Origin: Flavobacteriales bacterium
Lineage (GTDB): Bacteria; Bacteroidota; Bacteroidia; JANQJC01
DNA: 38,211 nucleotides
NCBI GenBank assembly: GCA_028281825.1
Contig: JANQJC010000079.1
Location: 1-38,211, forward strand
Direction of reading: 5' to 3'
The stretch's first letter is position 1. Every line of letters begins with the position of its first letter. This document shows, one piece after another, positions 32,075 through 38,211 of this stretch. Below the pieces are notes generated by a model. It had not been told where the DNA came from and did not search any database. It saw nothing but the letters and a program-made list of their open reading frames with translations. The position numbers and the translations under genes were made by a program.

Positions 32075-33181
32075 TCAAGGATAGGCAATGGCTATAATTG
32101 CGCTACCGCTAATGGACTTCGATTCCCCTTGATGATAGAGGACACAATGGAATTCTACATTTAGCTTCTTGGTTTTTGCGCCGAGTTCGTTATCAACAAA
32201 ATCTTCGATACTCAATATTTCAAAATGGCTGGAGGATGGTTGCGTGTCACTTTTTGAAGTGAACACTTTACCGTTTTCATCGGTCCATGCAAGCTCAACG
32301 GTGGCCAGGTTCAGTGGGTTGCTTAGAACAGTGGTGTCAGCGAGATAGTCAACAGAACAGGTATTGGCATTATCCGTGGCGATATTTTTACAAATGCTGC
32401 TGGTACAGTTATCAGAGCTAGTTGTAGTGAGACATACCTGATAAACTCCAGGAGAGGAATAGGTATGCGAGGCTCCTTGCGTGTTGGTAGTTGTACCATC
32501 CCCAAAATCCCAGGCATAGGTAAATGGCCCATTTCCTGTTGGTGATGCCGTGAAAGCAACGGTGTTGCCATTAGGGGTTGCGGAAAAAGAAGCATCACAG
32601 TCAGCACCAGGAAGATTATTATTGAGCGTATTGCATATACTTCGGTTACACCCATCAATATAGTTTGCTGTGAGACAAACCTCATAGATACCGGGCACAA
32701 CATAGGTGTGTTGCGGATTAGCTTCAATAGAGCTTGTTCCATCCCCGAAATCCCATAGCAGGTCAGAGGCTTGACCTCCCATAGTTATTGCAATGAAATC
32801 AACCTGCATGCTTGTTGGTGTGCCCGAAGGGGAAGAAAAAACATTATGAGGGGGTAATGACATACTTTGACTGAAAGCAGTAGCTTGATTAGCGTCAATT
32901 TTATAATTCCTGAAGGTAATACTTAGGCTATTATTACAAATGGTGTCGCAGTCTACTGTTTTAAAGGAACCGTTAAAGGAAAAAACATTGCCAGTATCCA
33001 GGCTGTAATTGGTAAACATATAGTAGTCAGACACTCCGGCAGTGATACTAAAAGCCTGTCCATCAACAGTGCCCTGGGTACTAAATATCGGTTCACCCTC
33101 AGCTGGGGTATGTTCTTCGGGTTTGCAACCGAAAAGGGCAATGGAAACAAAAATGAAAACAGGATAGCAGCGCTTCAACAT
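32075..33181 (-). CDS. PKD-domain lipoprotein, probably surface exposed
   Basis: The 368-residue protein has a lipoprotein signal with lipobox 'IALFGC' (C19). The residues after C19 are K-P-E-E, resembling the K-(D/E)2 surface export signal known from Capnocytophaga, so transfer to the outer face is likely. Two PKD domains follow, with 'LLWDFGDGTSS' and 'YAWDFGDGTTT' and the 'HTY..PG.Y.VCL' ends (about 120-265); a C-terminal domain of about 100 residues is unassigned. PKD folds bind other proteins or sugars. It is the last gene of a three-gene unit, 15 bp after the membrane-spanning barrel gene, so it may be the surface partner of that protein. Confidence 0.82.
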   Translation of the reverse strand: MLKRCYPVFIFVSIALFGCKPEEHTPAEGEPIFSTQGTVDGQAFSITAGVSDYYMFTNYSLDTGNVFSFNGSFKTVDCDTICNNSLSITFRNYKIDANQATAFSQSMSLPPHNVFSSPSGTPTSMQVDFIAITMGGQASDLLWDFGDGTSSIEANPQHTYVVPGIYEVCLTANYIDGCNRSICNTLNNNLPGADCDASFSATPNGNTVAFTASPTGNGPFTYAWDFGDGTTTNTQGASHTYSSPGVYQVCLTTTSSDNCTSSICKNIATDNANTCSVDYLADTTVLSNPLNLATVELAWTDENGKVFTSKSDTQPSSSHFEILSIEDFVDNELGAKTKKLNVEFHCVLYHQGESKSISGSAIIAIAYP

Positions 33182-33196
33182 ACTGCGCTAAATTAA

Positions 33197-34726
33197 TCAA
33201 TGCTTGAATAGGTCATACCTAAGCATCAATTGAACTCCCAGGTTTCTATCAAATGCATTGGCAACTTCACTGTCATTATTAAACTCACCATCAGTTTGAT
33301 AACTGTCATCAGTCATATCATTGAAGCCGAAATGAACTTGAGCGCTAAGCTTTAACCTGTCGTTCAGGTTAGTTTCATAACCAATAAATGAAATGATGTC
33401 CCAATTATTAAACCCGGGATGTTGGGCAAACTTTTTCTTAGTGCCTTCATCGCGTGTTTCAAAAGGCGTCTCAACTACTTTTTTCTCCGTATAGTAGGTG
33501 CCAATCAAATAAGTGTATGAAAATCCACCAATCACGTGATGCTTGTTGGTAAAGCTGTAGCGGGCATATAAAGGTACGCTCGCAAAATGTAGGTTGGTAG
33601 CTTCAACAATAACACTTGTTTTTTGGTATCCAAAATCATAATTCAAGTTGCTGTTGAATACGCGCCTATAGTTGAGTGCACCGCGTGAAGTATACAGGAG
33701 ATTAACACCAATAGCGAATTGCTTATTGAAGGCAGCTTCATATCCAACACCGAAAACGGGGCCTAAAATGCCATTGGCAGAAGGCTTACCTAAGGTGCTT
33801 GAATACATATCCCACACACCAAGGCCACCAATTATGCTAAAGCTATTCTTGGTATTAAAACCCGGAGGTGATTGCTTTGGCTTTTTAGCAGGGCTTGCTT
33901 CTTCGTCTTCTTCCAATTCTTTTTCAACTTCTTCTTCCTCACCTGGCTCCATCACACCTGTATCACCTTCTTCATCAGCATTTATGATGTTATTGTCAGC
34001 CAGCTCATTTACATTAGAGGAAATCACATCTTCATCTTGAGGAGTGTCCTTTGCTTCCTCAATTTCAGGATTATTGGTTTTGGCTGAAGTTGATTGAGAC
34101 AAATTCTCGTCATTGCTATTGCCAATAGTAATTGTATTATCAATATTGCTCTCAGCCAATGGATTGTTGTTTACAGTAGTCTCAGCTTCAGCTGCGCCAG
34201 CTAACTTTGAACCTTTGTTGGCTAGTTTGCTGGTCCCGGTTTTACTTTCACTTGTATTTGTCGCAGTGGCAACTGGTGTTTTGCTCACCTTATTGCTTGA
34301 CTCAGTGGTTGGGTTTGAAGATTGAATAATGCTTGCTTCTGCCAACTCACTCGTTTCAGCCGCTGTCGGAGTTGGGGGAATTGAATTGTTATCTTTTGCA
34401 GTTTCAGCACTAGCAGGCAGAGCGCTGCCATCCTCCAGTGTCGAAGTATTGTTTTGGGTGTTTTCATCAGCCGCAATACCTGACTGTGCTTCGGCCAATG
34501 ATGTATCCTCATTTGATGGCCTATTGGTGCCAAACCAGATACCCGCAGTACCTAATCCCAGTAGCAAAAAGATACCAAGTAACCAAAGTATCTTTTTCTT
34601 GCCACCACCTGCATTTTGGGCTGCTATCAGCGCTTCCGCCTCTGCCCATGCGCCTTCATCAAAGGCAAATTCGCGGCTGTCGAATTTCTCCTTAATGATG
34701 TTTTCAGTGTTAATGTGCTTGCTCAT
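33197..34726 (-). CDS. Trans-envelope protein: cytoplasmic head, TM, long linker and beta-barrel
   Basis: I do not know a named family for the whole 509-residue protein. Residues 1-44 are soluble and helical ('FDEGAWAEAEALIAAQ'). Lysines 43-45 then a TM helix (about 46-66) follow. Residues 67-293 are low-complexity Ser/Thr/Asn/Ala, ending in an acidic 'EEEEVEKELEEDEEA' tract. Residues about 294-509 have alternating amphipathic strands and Gly/aromatic turns ('FSIIGGLGVWDMYSS', 'FAIGVNLLYTSRG', 'ASVPLYARYSF') ending near the C-terminus in 'LMLRYDLFKH', like an OmpX/PorT-size eight-strand outer-membrane barrel. It sits 32 bp after an ECF sigma gene, so the head may act as an anti-sigma. The TM could instead be a late signal peptide. 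Confidence 0.72.
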   Translation of the reverse strand: MSKHINTENIIKEKFDSREFAFDEGAWAEAEALIAAQNAGGGKKKILWLLGIFLLLGLGTAGIWFGTNRPSNEDTSLAEAQSGIAADENTQNNTSTLEDGSALPASAETAKDNNSIPPTPTAAETSELAEASIIQSSNPTTESSNKVSKTPVATATNTSESKTGTSKLANKGSKLAGAAEAETTVNNNPLAESNIDNTITIGNSNDENLSQSTSAKTNNPEIEEAKDTPQDEDVISSNVNELADNNIINADEEGDTGVMEPGEEEEVEKELEEDEEASPAKKPKQSPPGFNTKNSFSIIGGLGVWDMYSSTLGKPSANGILGPVFGVGYEAAFNKQFAIGVNLLYTSRGALNYRRVFNSNLNYDFGYQKTSVIVEATNLHFASVPLYARYSFTNKHHVIGGFSYTYLIGTYYTEKKVVETPFETRDEGTKKKFAQHPGFNNWDIISFIGYETNLNDRLKLSAQVHFGFNDMTDDSYQTDGEFNNDSEVANAFDRNLGVQLMLRYDLFKH

Positions 34727-34758
34727 TGTCTTTTATATTGTGGTTGGCTTGTTCTAGC

Positions 34759-35331
34759 CTAAACCGCTATCTTTTTTTTTACTTCTACTGTTTCTCCTAA
34801 TATTGATTCTCTCAGCTTTTTCTTGGCTGTAGAAAGGTGCCATTTTGATGTTCCCTCACTCATGCCTAGCATATCGCCTATTTCTTTATGTCCATAACCA
34901 TCAATCACAAAAAGGTTAAACACCTTTTTGCTTAATTTGGGGAGTCTATCGATGTGCTTTTGTATCTCTGCCACATCCATGCGTCTTACAGCGTCATTCA
35001 CATCTACCAATGAGTCATCGTCTTGCCTGTCAGTGAAATCATGGTATTCCATCATTTCTTTCTCGCGCTTGTTTTTACGATACTCATCTATAATACTGTT
35101 AATCATTACCCTGCGTGCCCATAGGCCATAAGGTATTTCTTCACGTCGCTTCTCAAGATTTTTTAAAATCTTTAGGAACCCAGTGTTCATCAGGCTGCGT
35201 GCGTCTTCGCTTGAACCAGCATAACGGATACATATACCCATCATAAAACTGTAAGTTTTTTTATATAGCAGAAACTGCGCCTTTCGCTCGCCCTTAATGC
35301 ATTGCCGTATGAGCTTTTCCTCAATATTCAT
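34759..35331 (-). CDS. RNA polymerase ECF-type sigma factor
   Basis: The 190-residue protein has sigma region 2 (about 20-90, 'FLLYKKTYSFMMGICIRYAG', 'WARRVMINSIIDEYRKN') and region 4 (about 130-180, 'LPKLSKKVFNLFVIDGYGHK', then 'EIGDMLGMSEGTSKWHLSTA') without regions 1 or 3, as in extracytoplasmic function factors. It binds core RNA polymerase and directs a small regulon. The downstream gene, 32 bp away, encodes a TM and barrel protein instead of a classical anti-sigma. A TATCTTTA box (35359-35366) and an inverted repeat (35340-35354) precede its ATG, but both are weak signals. Confidence 0.9.
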   Translation of the reverse strand: MNIEEKLIRQCIKGERKAQFLLYKKTYSFMMGICIRYAGSSEDARSLMNTGFLKILKNLEKRREEIPYGLWARRVMINSIIDEYRKNKREKEMMEYHDFTDRQDDDSLVDVNDAVRRMDVAEIQKHIDRLPKLSKKVFNLFVIDGYGHKEIGDMLGMSEGTSKWHLSTAKKKLRESILGETVEVKKKIAV

Positions 35332-35339
35332 GGCTGTTG

Positions 35340-35354
35340 GTCATTGCTAATGAC
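35340..35354. promoter_or_regulatory. Inverted repeat GTCATT-n3-AATGAC before the sigma gene
   Basis: Six-base arms flank GCT, 8 bp upstream of the ATG at 35331 and just after a near -7 box (TATCTTTA, 35359-35366, minus strand). It could be an operator. Arms this short can occur by chance. Confidence 0.25.
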
Positions 35355-35517
35355 ACATTAAAGATAATAAAAACACCTCAATGCGCTCATTTCTGCAGAC
35401 ACATACACGGAGGTTTAAAGGGTAGAGTTGGGTGAGTTGGTGCTTAAAAGTAAAAAAATGAAGAATCTCGATGAACGACAGTCAGGAACTTGTAAGTAAT
35501 GCAAAAACCTTCCTTCG

Positions 35518-35979
35518 CTATGCTTCCTTAAAATGGATTTCATAAGTTTTCCCATTAAAGGTTGTTTCTATCCAAAATTCCTTTTTGGTCAGGCGAAGTA
35601 TTCGCCAAACCGAGTGGGTTTCCAAGGGGTGCTGTGGATTATCATACAGCCTCAATGTTAAGCTCAGTTTCTGGTTTTTATCATTCAGTAACCACCAACC
35701 GCTTTGCACCGGGCCTTTGCACCCTGAAATAACAGTGGTATAAATAGATTCAGATGCATGATTTACATCAGTAAACTCATATTGTGAGCAATACAGGGGC
35801 TCACCCTCAAAATCTTTGAAACGGTCGGCACCATTCTCATAGTAGTTCTCAACGGTCCATTTGCCACAAATTCTAGCTTCTGCTGTTCTGAAACTTAACC
35901 ACGGGCTTTCTTCATACTTTTTGCAAGCTGTGAGTGAGATAATAATAACGAATAAAGAAAAGTAGATACCAGTCTTCAT
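35518..35979 (-). CDS. Lipocalin-like lipoprotein
   Basis: From the ATG at 35979 the protein has 153 residues and starts with a clear lipoprotein signal ('MKTGIYFSLFVIIISLTAC', Cys19). The frame runs open to 36078, but those 33 residues lack signal features. After the Cys is K-K-Y-E-E, a possible surface-export signal. The body resembles Bacteroidota lipocalin-like domains, with 'CGKWTVENYYENGA' near the front, and a run of beta strands ending 'FNGKTYEIHFKEA'. Ligand is unknown. The 186-bp space to the sigma gene has no clear gene. Confidence 0.7.
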   Translation of the reverse strand: MKTGIYFSLFVIIISLTACKKYEESPWLSFRTAEARICGKWTVENYYENGADRFKDFEGEPLYCSQYEFTDVNHASESIYTTVISGCKGPVQSGWWLLNDKNQKLSLTLRLYDNPQHPLETHSVWRILRLTKKEFWIETTFNGKTYEIHFKEA

Positions 35980-36055
35980 AGAATTAATGCATAATAATAA
36001 AACGAGGGAATAACGGACATCGCTGAGATTAATTGCTTTTTGTGCTTTTATCGAG

Positions 36056-36091
36056 TTTGGTATGTTCACTCCAATCAAACTAATATCTTTG
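36056..36091 (+). promoter_or_regulatory. gltX: Promoter of gltX
   Basis: TTTG at 36056-36059 and TATCTTTG (exact -7 match) at 36084-36091 are spaced by 24 nt, slightly longer than usual. The -7 box ends 21 nt before the ATG at 36113. Confidence 0.55.
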
Positions 36092-36112
36092 CCACCTGAA
36101 TTTTAAGTAGAC

Positions 36113-37639
36113 ATGGAAAACAGAGAAGTAAGGGTTCGTTTTGCTCCCAGCCCCACAGGGCCTCTGCACATAGGTGGTGTACGTACCGCTTTATATAATT
36201 ACCTTTTTGCGAAGAAGCATGGCGGCAAGTTTTTGCTGCGGGTGGAAGATACTGACCAAACCCGCTTTGTACCCGGTGCCGAAGAATATATTATCGAGGC
36301 TCTTAACTGGTTGGGTATGAATTACGATGAAGGGGTAAAAATTGGAGGGCCTTTTGCTCCCTATCGCCAGAGTGAGCGCAAGGATAGTTATCGCCAATAT
36401 GCTGAACAGCTGGTGAAGGACGGTTTTGCCTATTATGCCTTTGACACACCCGAGGAACTGGATGAGATGCGCAAACGCATGGAAGCAGCTAAAATGACCA
36501 GTTCATATAATGCCGTTACCCGCCAAAATATGAAAAACTCCTTGACACTTTCTGAAGATGAGGTGAACAAGAGGATTGAAAGTGATGAGAACTATGTGAT
36601 ACGCCTGAAAGTGCCCCGCAAGGAAGAAATCAGGGTAAAAGACATCATTCGTGGATGGGTATTATTCAATTCAGCGCAGGTGGATGATAAGGTGCTCTTC
36701 AAGAGCGATGGTATGCCTACCTACCACCTAGCTAATGTAGTGGATGACCACGCGATGAAAGTAACCCATGTAATTCGCGGTGAAGAGTGGTTACCATCAG
36801 CACCTTTGCATGTGTTATTATATAAATACTTGGGCTGGGAAGACTCAATGCCTGAATTTGCGCACTTGCCTTTGATATTAAAGCCTGATGGCAATGGTAA
36901 GCTCAGCAAGCGCGATGGCGATAAGGGAGGTTTTCCTGTATTTCCGCTGGAGTGGAAAGCGCCAGACACAGGTGATATCTCATCAGGATATCGTGAGTCA
37001 GGCTATTTCCCTGATGCAGTAGTGAATATATTGGCATTCTTAGGATGGAACCCGGGAACACCGCAAGAGATATTTCCATTAGAAGAGTTAGTGCAAGCTT
37101 TTTCGCTAGAAAGAGTTGGCAAAGCAGGAGCAAAATTTGACCCTGACAAGGCTAAATGGTACAACCAACAATATCTGCGAATGAAAAATGACGGCGAGTT
37201 GGCTGAGATTTTCATGCAAGACCTTCAAAGCAGGGGTGTTGAAGCGGATAAGACCTATGTAACCAAAGTAACGGGTTTGATAAAAGAGAAAGCCTATTTT
37301 GTCAGTGAGTTTTGGGATTTGGGTAGTTTCTTTTTTCAATTACCTGAAAGCTACGATGAAAAGGTAATCTCTAAGCGATGGAAGGAATTTGTCCCACAGT
37401 TCTTGAATAAGCTGGTAGAGAATTTTAAAGCACTTGATGGTTGGAAAGCGGAAGACTTGGAAGCAACTTTTAAGAACACGGCTGAAAGTTTGGAGATAAA
37501 CCCTGGTCATGTGATGCAATTGTTTCGGGTGGTGCTAAGCGGACAACCTGGTGGGCCCGTATTGTTTGAGATGACGGAGCTTTTAGGCCAGGACGAAACG
37601 ATAAACCGGATAGAAACGGCATTACAGAAACTACCATAA
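36113..37639 (+). CDS. gltX: Glutamyl-tRNA synthetase
   Basis: The 508-residue class I synthetase has the HIGH-type motif 'PTGPLHIGG' (14-22, H19) and the KMSKS-type motif 'KLSKR' (263-267), with 'RVEDTDQTR' (43-51) for glutamate recognition and an alpha-helical anticodon-binding C-terminal domain (about 330-508). It charges tRNA-Glu, and possibly tRNA-Gln, in the cytoplasm. The Cys ligands of a zinc site found in E. coli GltX are not seen ('AYYAFDTPEEL' lies in that region). folB follows after 43 bp that contain a decayed REP-like palindrome. Confidence 0.97.
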   Translation: MENREVRVRFAPSPTGPLHIGGVRTALYNYLFAKKHGGKFLLRVEDTDQTRFVPGAEEYIIEALNWLGMNYDEGVKIGGPFAPYRQSERKDSYRQYAEQLVKDGFAYYAFDTPEELDEMRKRMEAAKMTSSYNAVTRQNMKNSLTLSEDEVNKRIESDENYVIRLKVPRKEEIRVKDIIRGWVLFNSAQVDDKVLFKSDGMPTYHLANVVDDHAMKVTHVIRGEEWLPSAPLHVLLYKYLGWEDSMPEFAHLPLILKPDGNGKLSKRDGDKGGFPVFPLEWKAPDTGDISSGYRESGYFPDAVVNILAFLGWNPGTPQEIFPLEELVQAFSLERVGKAGAKFDPDKAKWYNQQYLRMKNDGELAEIFMQDLQSRGVEADKTYVTKVTGLIKEKAYFVSEFWDLGSFFFQLPESYDEKVISKRWKEFVPQFLNKLVENFKALDGWKAEDLEATFKNTAESLEINPGHVMQLFRVVLSGQPGGPVLFEMTELLGQDETINRIETALQKLP

Positions 37640-37642
37640 TTC

Positions 37643-37669
37643 GTAAAAACGTAAAATTTTTGCGTCTCT
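37643..37669. repeat. Degenerate REP-like palindrome between gltX and folB
   Basis: The right arm TTGCGTCTC matches that of the perfect copy at 5121-5140; the left arm (AAAACGTAAAA) has diverged. The pair supports a dispersed family of intergenic palindromes. Confidence 0.4.
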
Positions 37670-37682
37670 AATTAAGATTACA

Positions 37683-38042
37683 ATGGGACAAATAGCTGTT
37701 GAGGGAATAAAACTATACGCTTATCATGGATGCCTGGAAGAGGAAGCCAGGATTGGTGGCCACTACCGCGTGGATGTATACATAGATACAGATTATACAG
37801 AGGCTGCCCTTACAGATAAGCTAGGTGATACTGTTGACTATGTACAGGTTTATGAAATAGTTAAGGCTGAGATGGCCATCCGCTCCAAATTGATAGAAGA
37901 CGTAGTGCGCAGGATAGGCAATGCATTAGCGGAAAATGTCACCAAAAAAGCGAAGTATAAAGTGAAGCTCACCAAGTACAATCCACCTGTGAATGGCCCT
38001 GTTGGGCAATGCAGTGTAACCTGGGAAAGCAGAAGAGAGTAA
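37683..38042 (+). CDS. folB: Dihydroneopterin aldolase
   Basis: The 119-residue protein matches FolB in length and motifs: 'IAVEGIKLYAYHGCLEEEAR' at the front including the substrate-binding Glu, 'VDVYIDTDYTEA', 'LGDTVDYVQVYEIV' with the conserved Tyr, and 'KVKLTKYNPPVNGPVGQ' containing the catalytic Lys. It cleaves 7,8-dihydroneopterin to 6-hydroxymethyl-dihydropterin and glycolaldehyde in folate synthesis, usually as an octamer. It lies 43 bp after gltX and may share its transcript. No other folate genes are in the window. Confidence 0.93.
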   Translation: MGQIAVEGIKLYAYHGCLEEEARIGGHYRVDVYIDTDYTEAALTDKLGDTVDYVQVYEIVKAEMAIRSKLIEDVVRRIGNALAENVTKKAKYKVKLTKYNPPVNGPVGQCSVTWESRRE

Positions 38043-38051
38043 AAAGCCGCG

Positions 38052-38079
38052 TTGGGTAACGAAAATATTAGTATTTTCG
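38052..38079 (+). promoter_or_regulatory. Possible promoter of tRNA-Cys
   Basis: TTG at 38052-38054 and TATTTTCG at 38072-38079 (one base from TAnnTTTG) are 17 nt apart and lie 17 nt before the tRNA. The -7 region is also the right arm of a perfect CGAAAATA-TTAG-TATTTTCG inverted repeat (38060-38079), which might instead be an RNA hairpin. Confidence 0.4.
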
Positions 38080-38096
38080 CAGCCTCAACAAAACTG

Positions 38097-38167
38097 GGTC
38101 GCGTGGCCGAGCGGCTAGGCAGAGGTCTGCAAAACCTCGTACAGCGGTTCGAATCCGCTCGCGACCT
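38097..38167 (+). tRNA. tRNA-Cys (anticodon GCA)
   Basis: A 71-nt cloverleaf is complete. The acceptor stem GGTCGCG/CGCGACC pairs fully with discriminator T at 38167, as expected for tRNA-Cys. The anticodon stem GAGGT/ACCTC holds the loop CTGCAAA with GCA at 38129-38131, and the T arm is GCGG-TTCGAAT-CCGC. The 3' CCA is not encoded, so it must be added after transcription. The gene lies 54 bp after folB. Confidence 0.95.
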
Positions 38168-38184
38168 CAACACGAAAAGTAAAG

Positions 38185-38211
38185 CCCTTGTAAGACAATA
38201 ACTTACAGGGG
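38185..38211 (+). terminator. Probable terminator hairpin after tRNA-Cys, cut by window end
   Basis: CCCTTGTAAG and CTTACAGGGG pair over 10 positions with one G-T wobble, around a 7-nt loop. The stem touches the right edge, so any T run lies outside the window. Its place 17 nt after the tRNA fits a terminator. Confidence 0.5.

Noticed and set aside
35980-36078. N-terminal extension of the lipocalin-like lipoprotein.
   Set aside because: It would bury the lipoprotein signal; the ATG at 35979 starts it exactly.
1-38211. Prophage, insertion sequence or integrative element.
   Set aside because: No transposase, integrase, phage structural or conjugation gene was seen; tRNA-Cys at the right edge has no visible repeat of its 3' end in the window.

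Overview
The window reads as chromosomal DNA of a Bacteroidota bacterium, probably a free-living or marine Flavobacteriales/Cytophagales-type organism. Visible reasons are: at least six secreted proteins ending in type IX secretion (T9SS) C-terminal sorting domains with the 'YPNP' signature; eight exact TAnnTTTG (-7 type) promoter boxes just upstream of start codons and no obvious Shine-Dalgarno sites; a RprX/RprY-like two-component pair; and lipoproteins with a charged K-x-E-E stretch after the lipid-anchored Cys. No phage, plasmid, transposase or CRISPR genes were found.

Layout. 1-1045 (-) is a DUF2341 plus glycine-rich secreted protein cut by the left edge. 1189-3876 (+) is an MFS anion transporter paired with a sphingosine-1-phosphate-lyase-like PLP enzyme. 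3912-4919 (+) is a secreted WG-repeat protein. 5207-8025 (-) holds a PhoD-like phosphatase fused end-to-end with a DUF2480 gene, then an iodotyrosine-deiodinase-like flavoenzyme. 8112-10810 (+) holds a macro-domain protein overlapping an acylphosphatase, a cystathionine gamma-synthase/lyase and an SDR. 10836-17134 (+) is a tandem array of three paralogous M43 metalloproteases carrying T9SS signals. uvrC follows convergently (17131-18954, -). 19135-20241 (+) is an unrecognised TPR/one-TM protein ending in three 33-bp repeats. 20338-22065 (-) is another T9SS cargo. 22146-22955 (+) is a TauE/SafE permease. 22952-24726 (-) is a tandem pair of secreted sphingomyelinase-like phosphodiesterases. 24831-27062 (+) is a tandem pair of T9SS cargo paralogs.

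27055-28635 (-) encodes ACMSD and 3-hydroxyanthranilate dioxygenase, two consecutive steps of the kynurenine/tryptophan degradation route, with a divergent atypical SDR (28694-29482, +). 29483-31797 (-) is the RprXY-like pair. 32075-35331 (-) is a probable three-gene operon: an ECF-type sigma factor, a protein with a cytoplasmic head, one TM, a roughly 227-residue linker and a C-terminal beta-barrel, and a PKD surface lipoprotein. 35518-35979 (-) is a lipocalin-like lipoprotein. gltX, folB and tRNA-Cys(GCA) close the window.

The strongest candidate for an undescribed system is the sigma factor / trans-envelope protein / PKD lipoprotein operon, which could pass an outer-surface signal straight to a cytoplasmic sigma factor. 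Other notable items are the predicted leaderless or near-leaderless promoters of four genes, the deiodinase homolog, the SDR lacking the catalytic Tyr and Lys, and REP-like AGACGCAA hairpins. All functional calls rest on reading motifs by eye; no database search was run.
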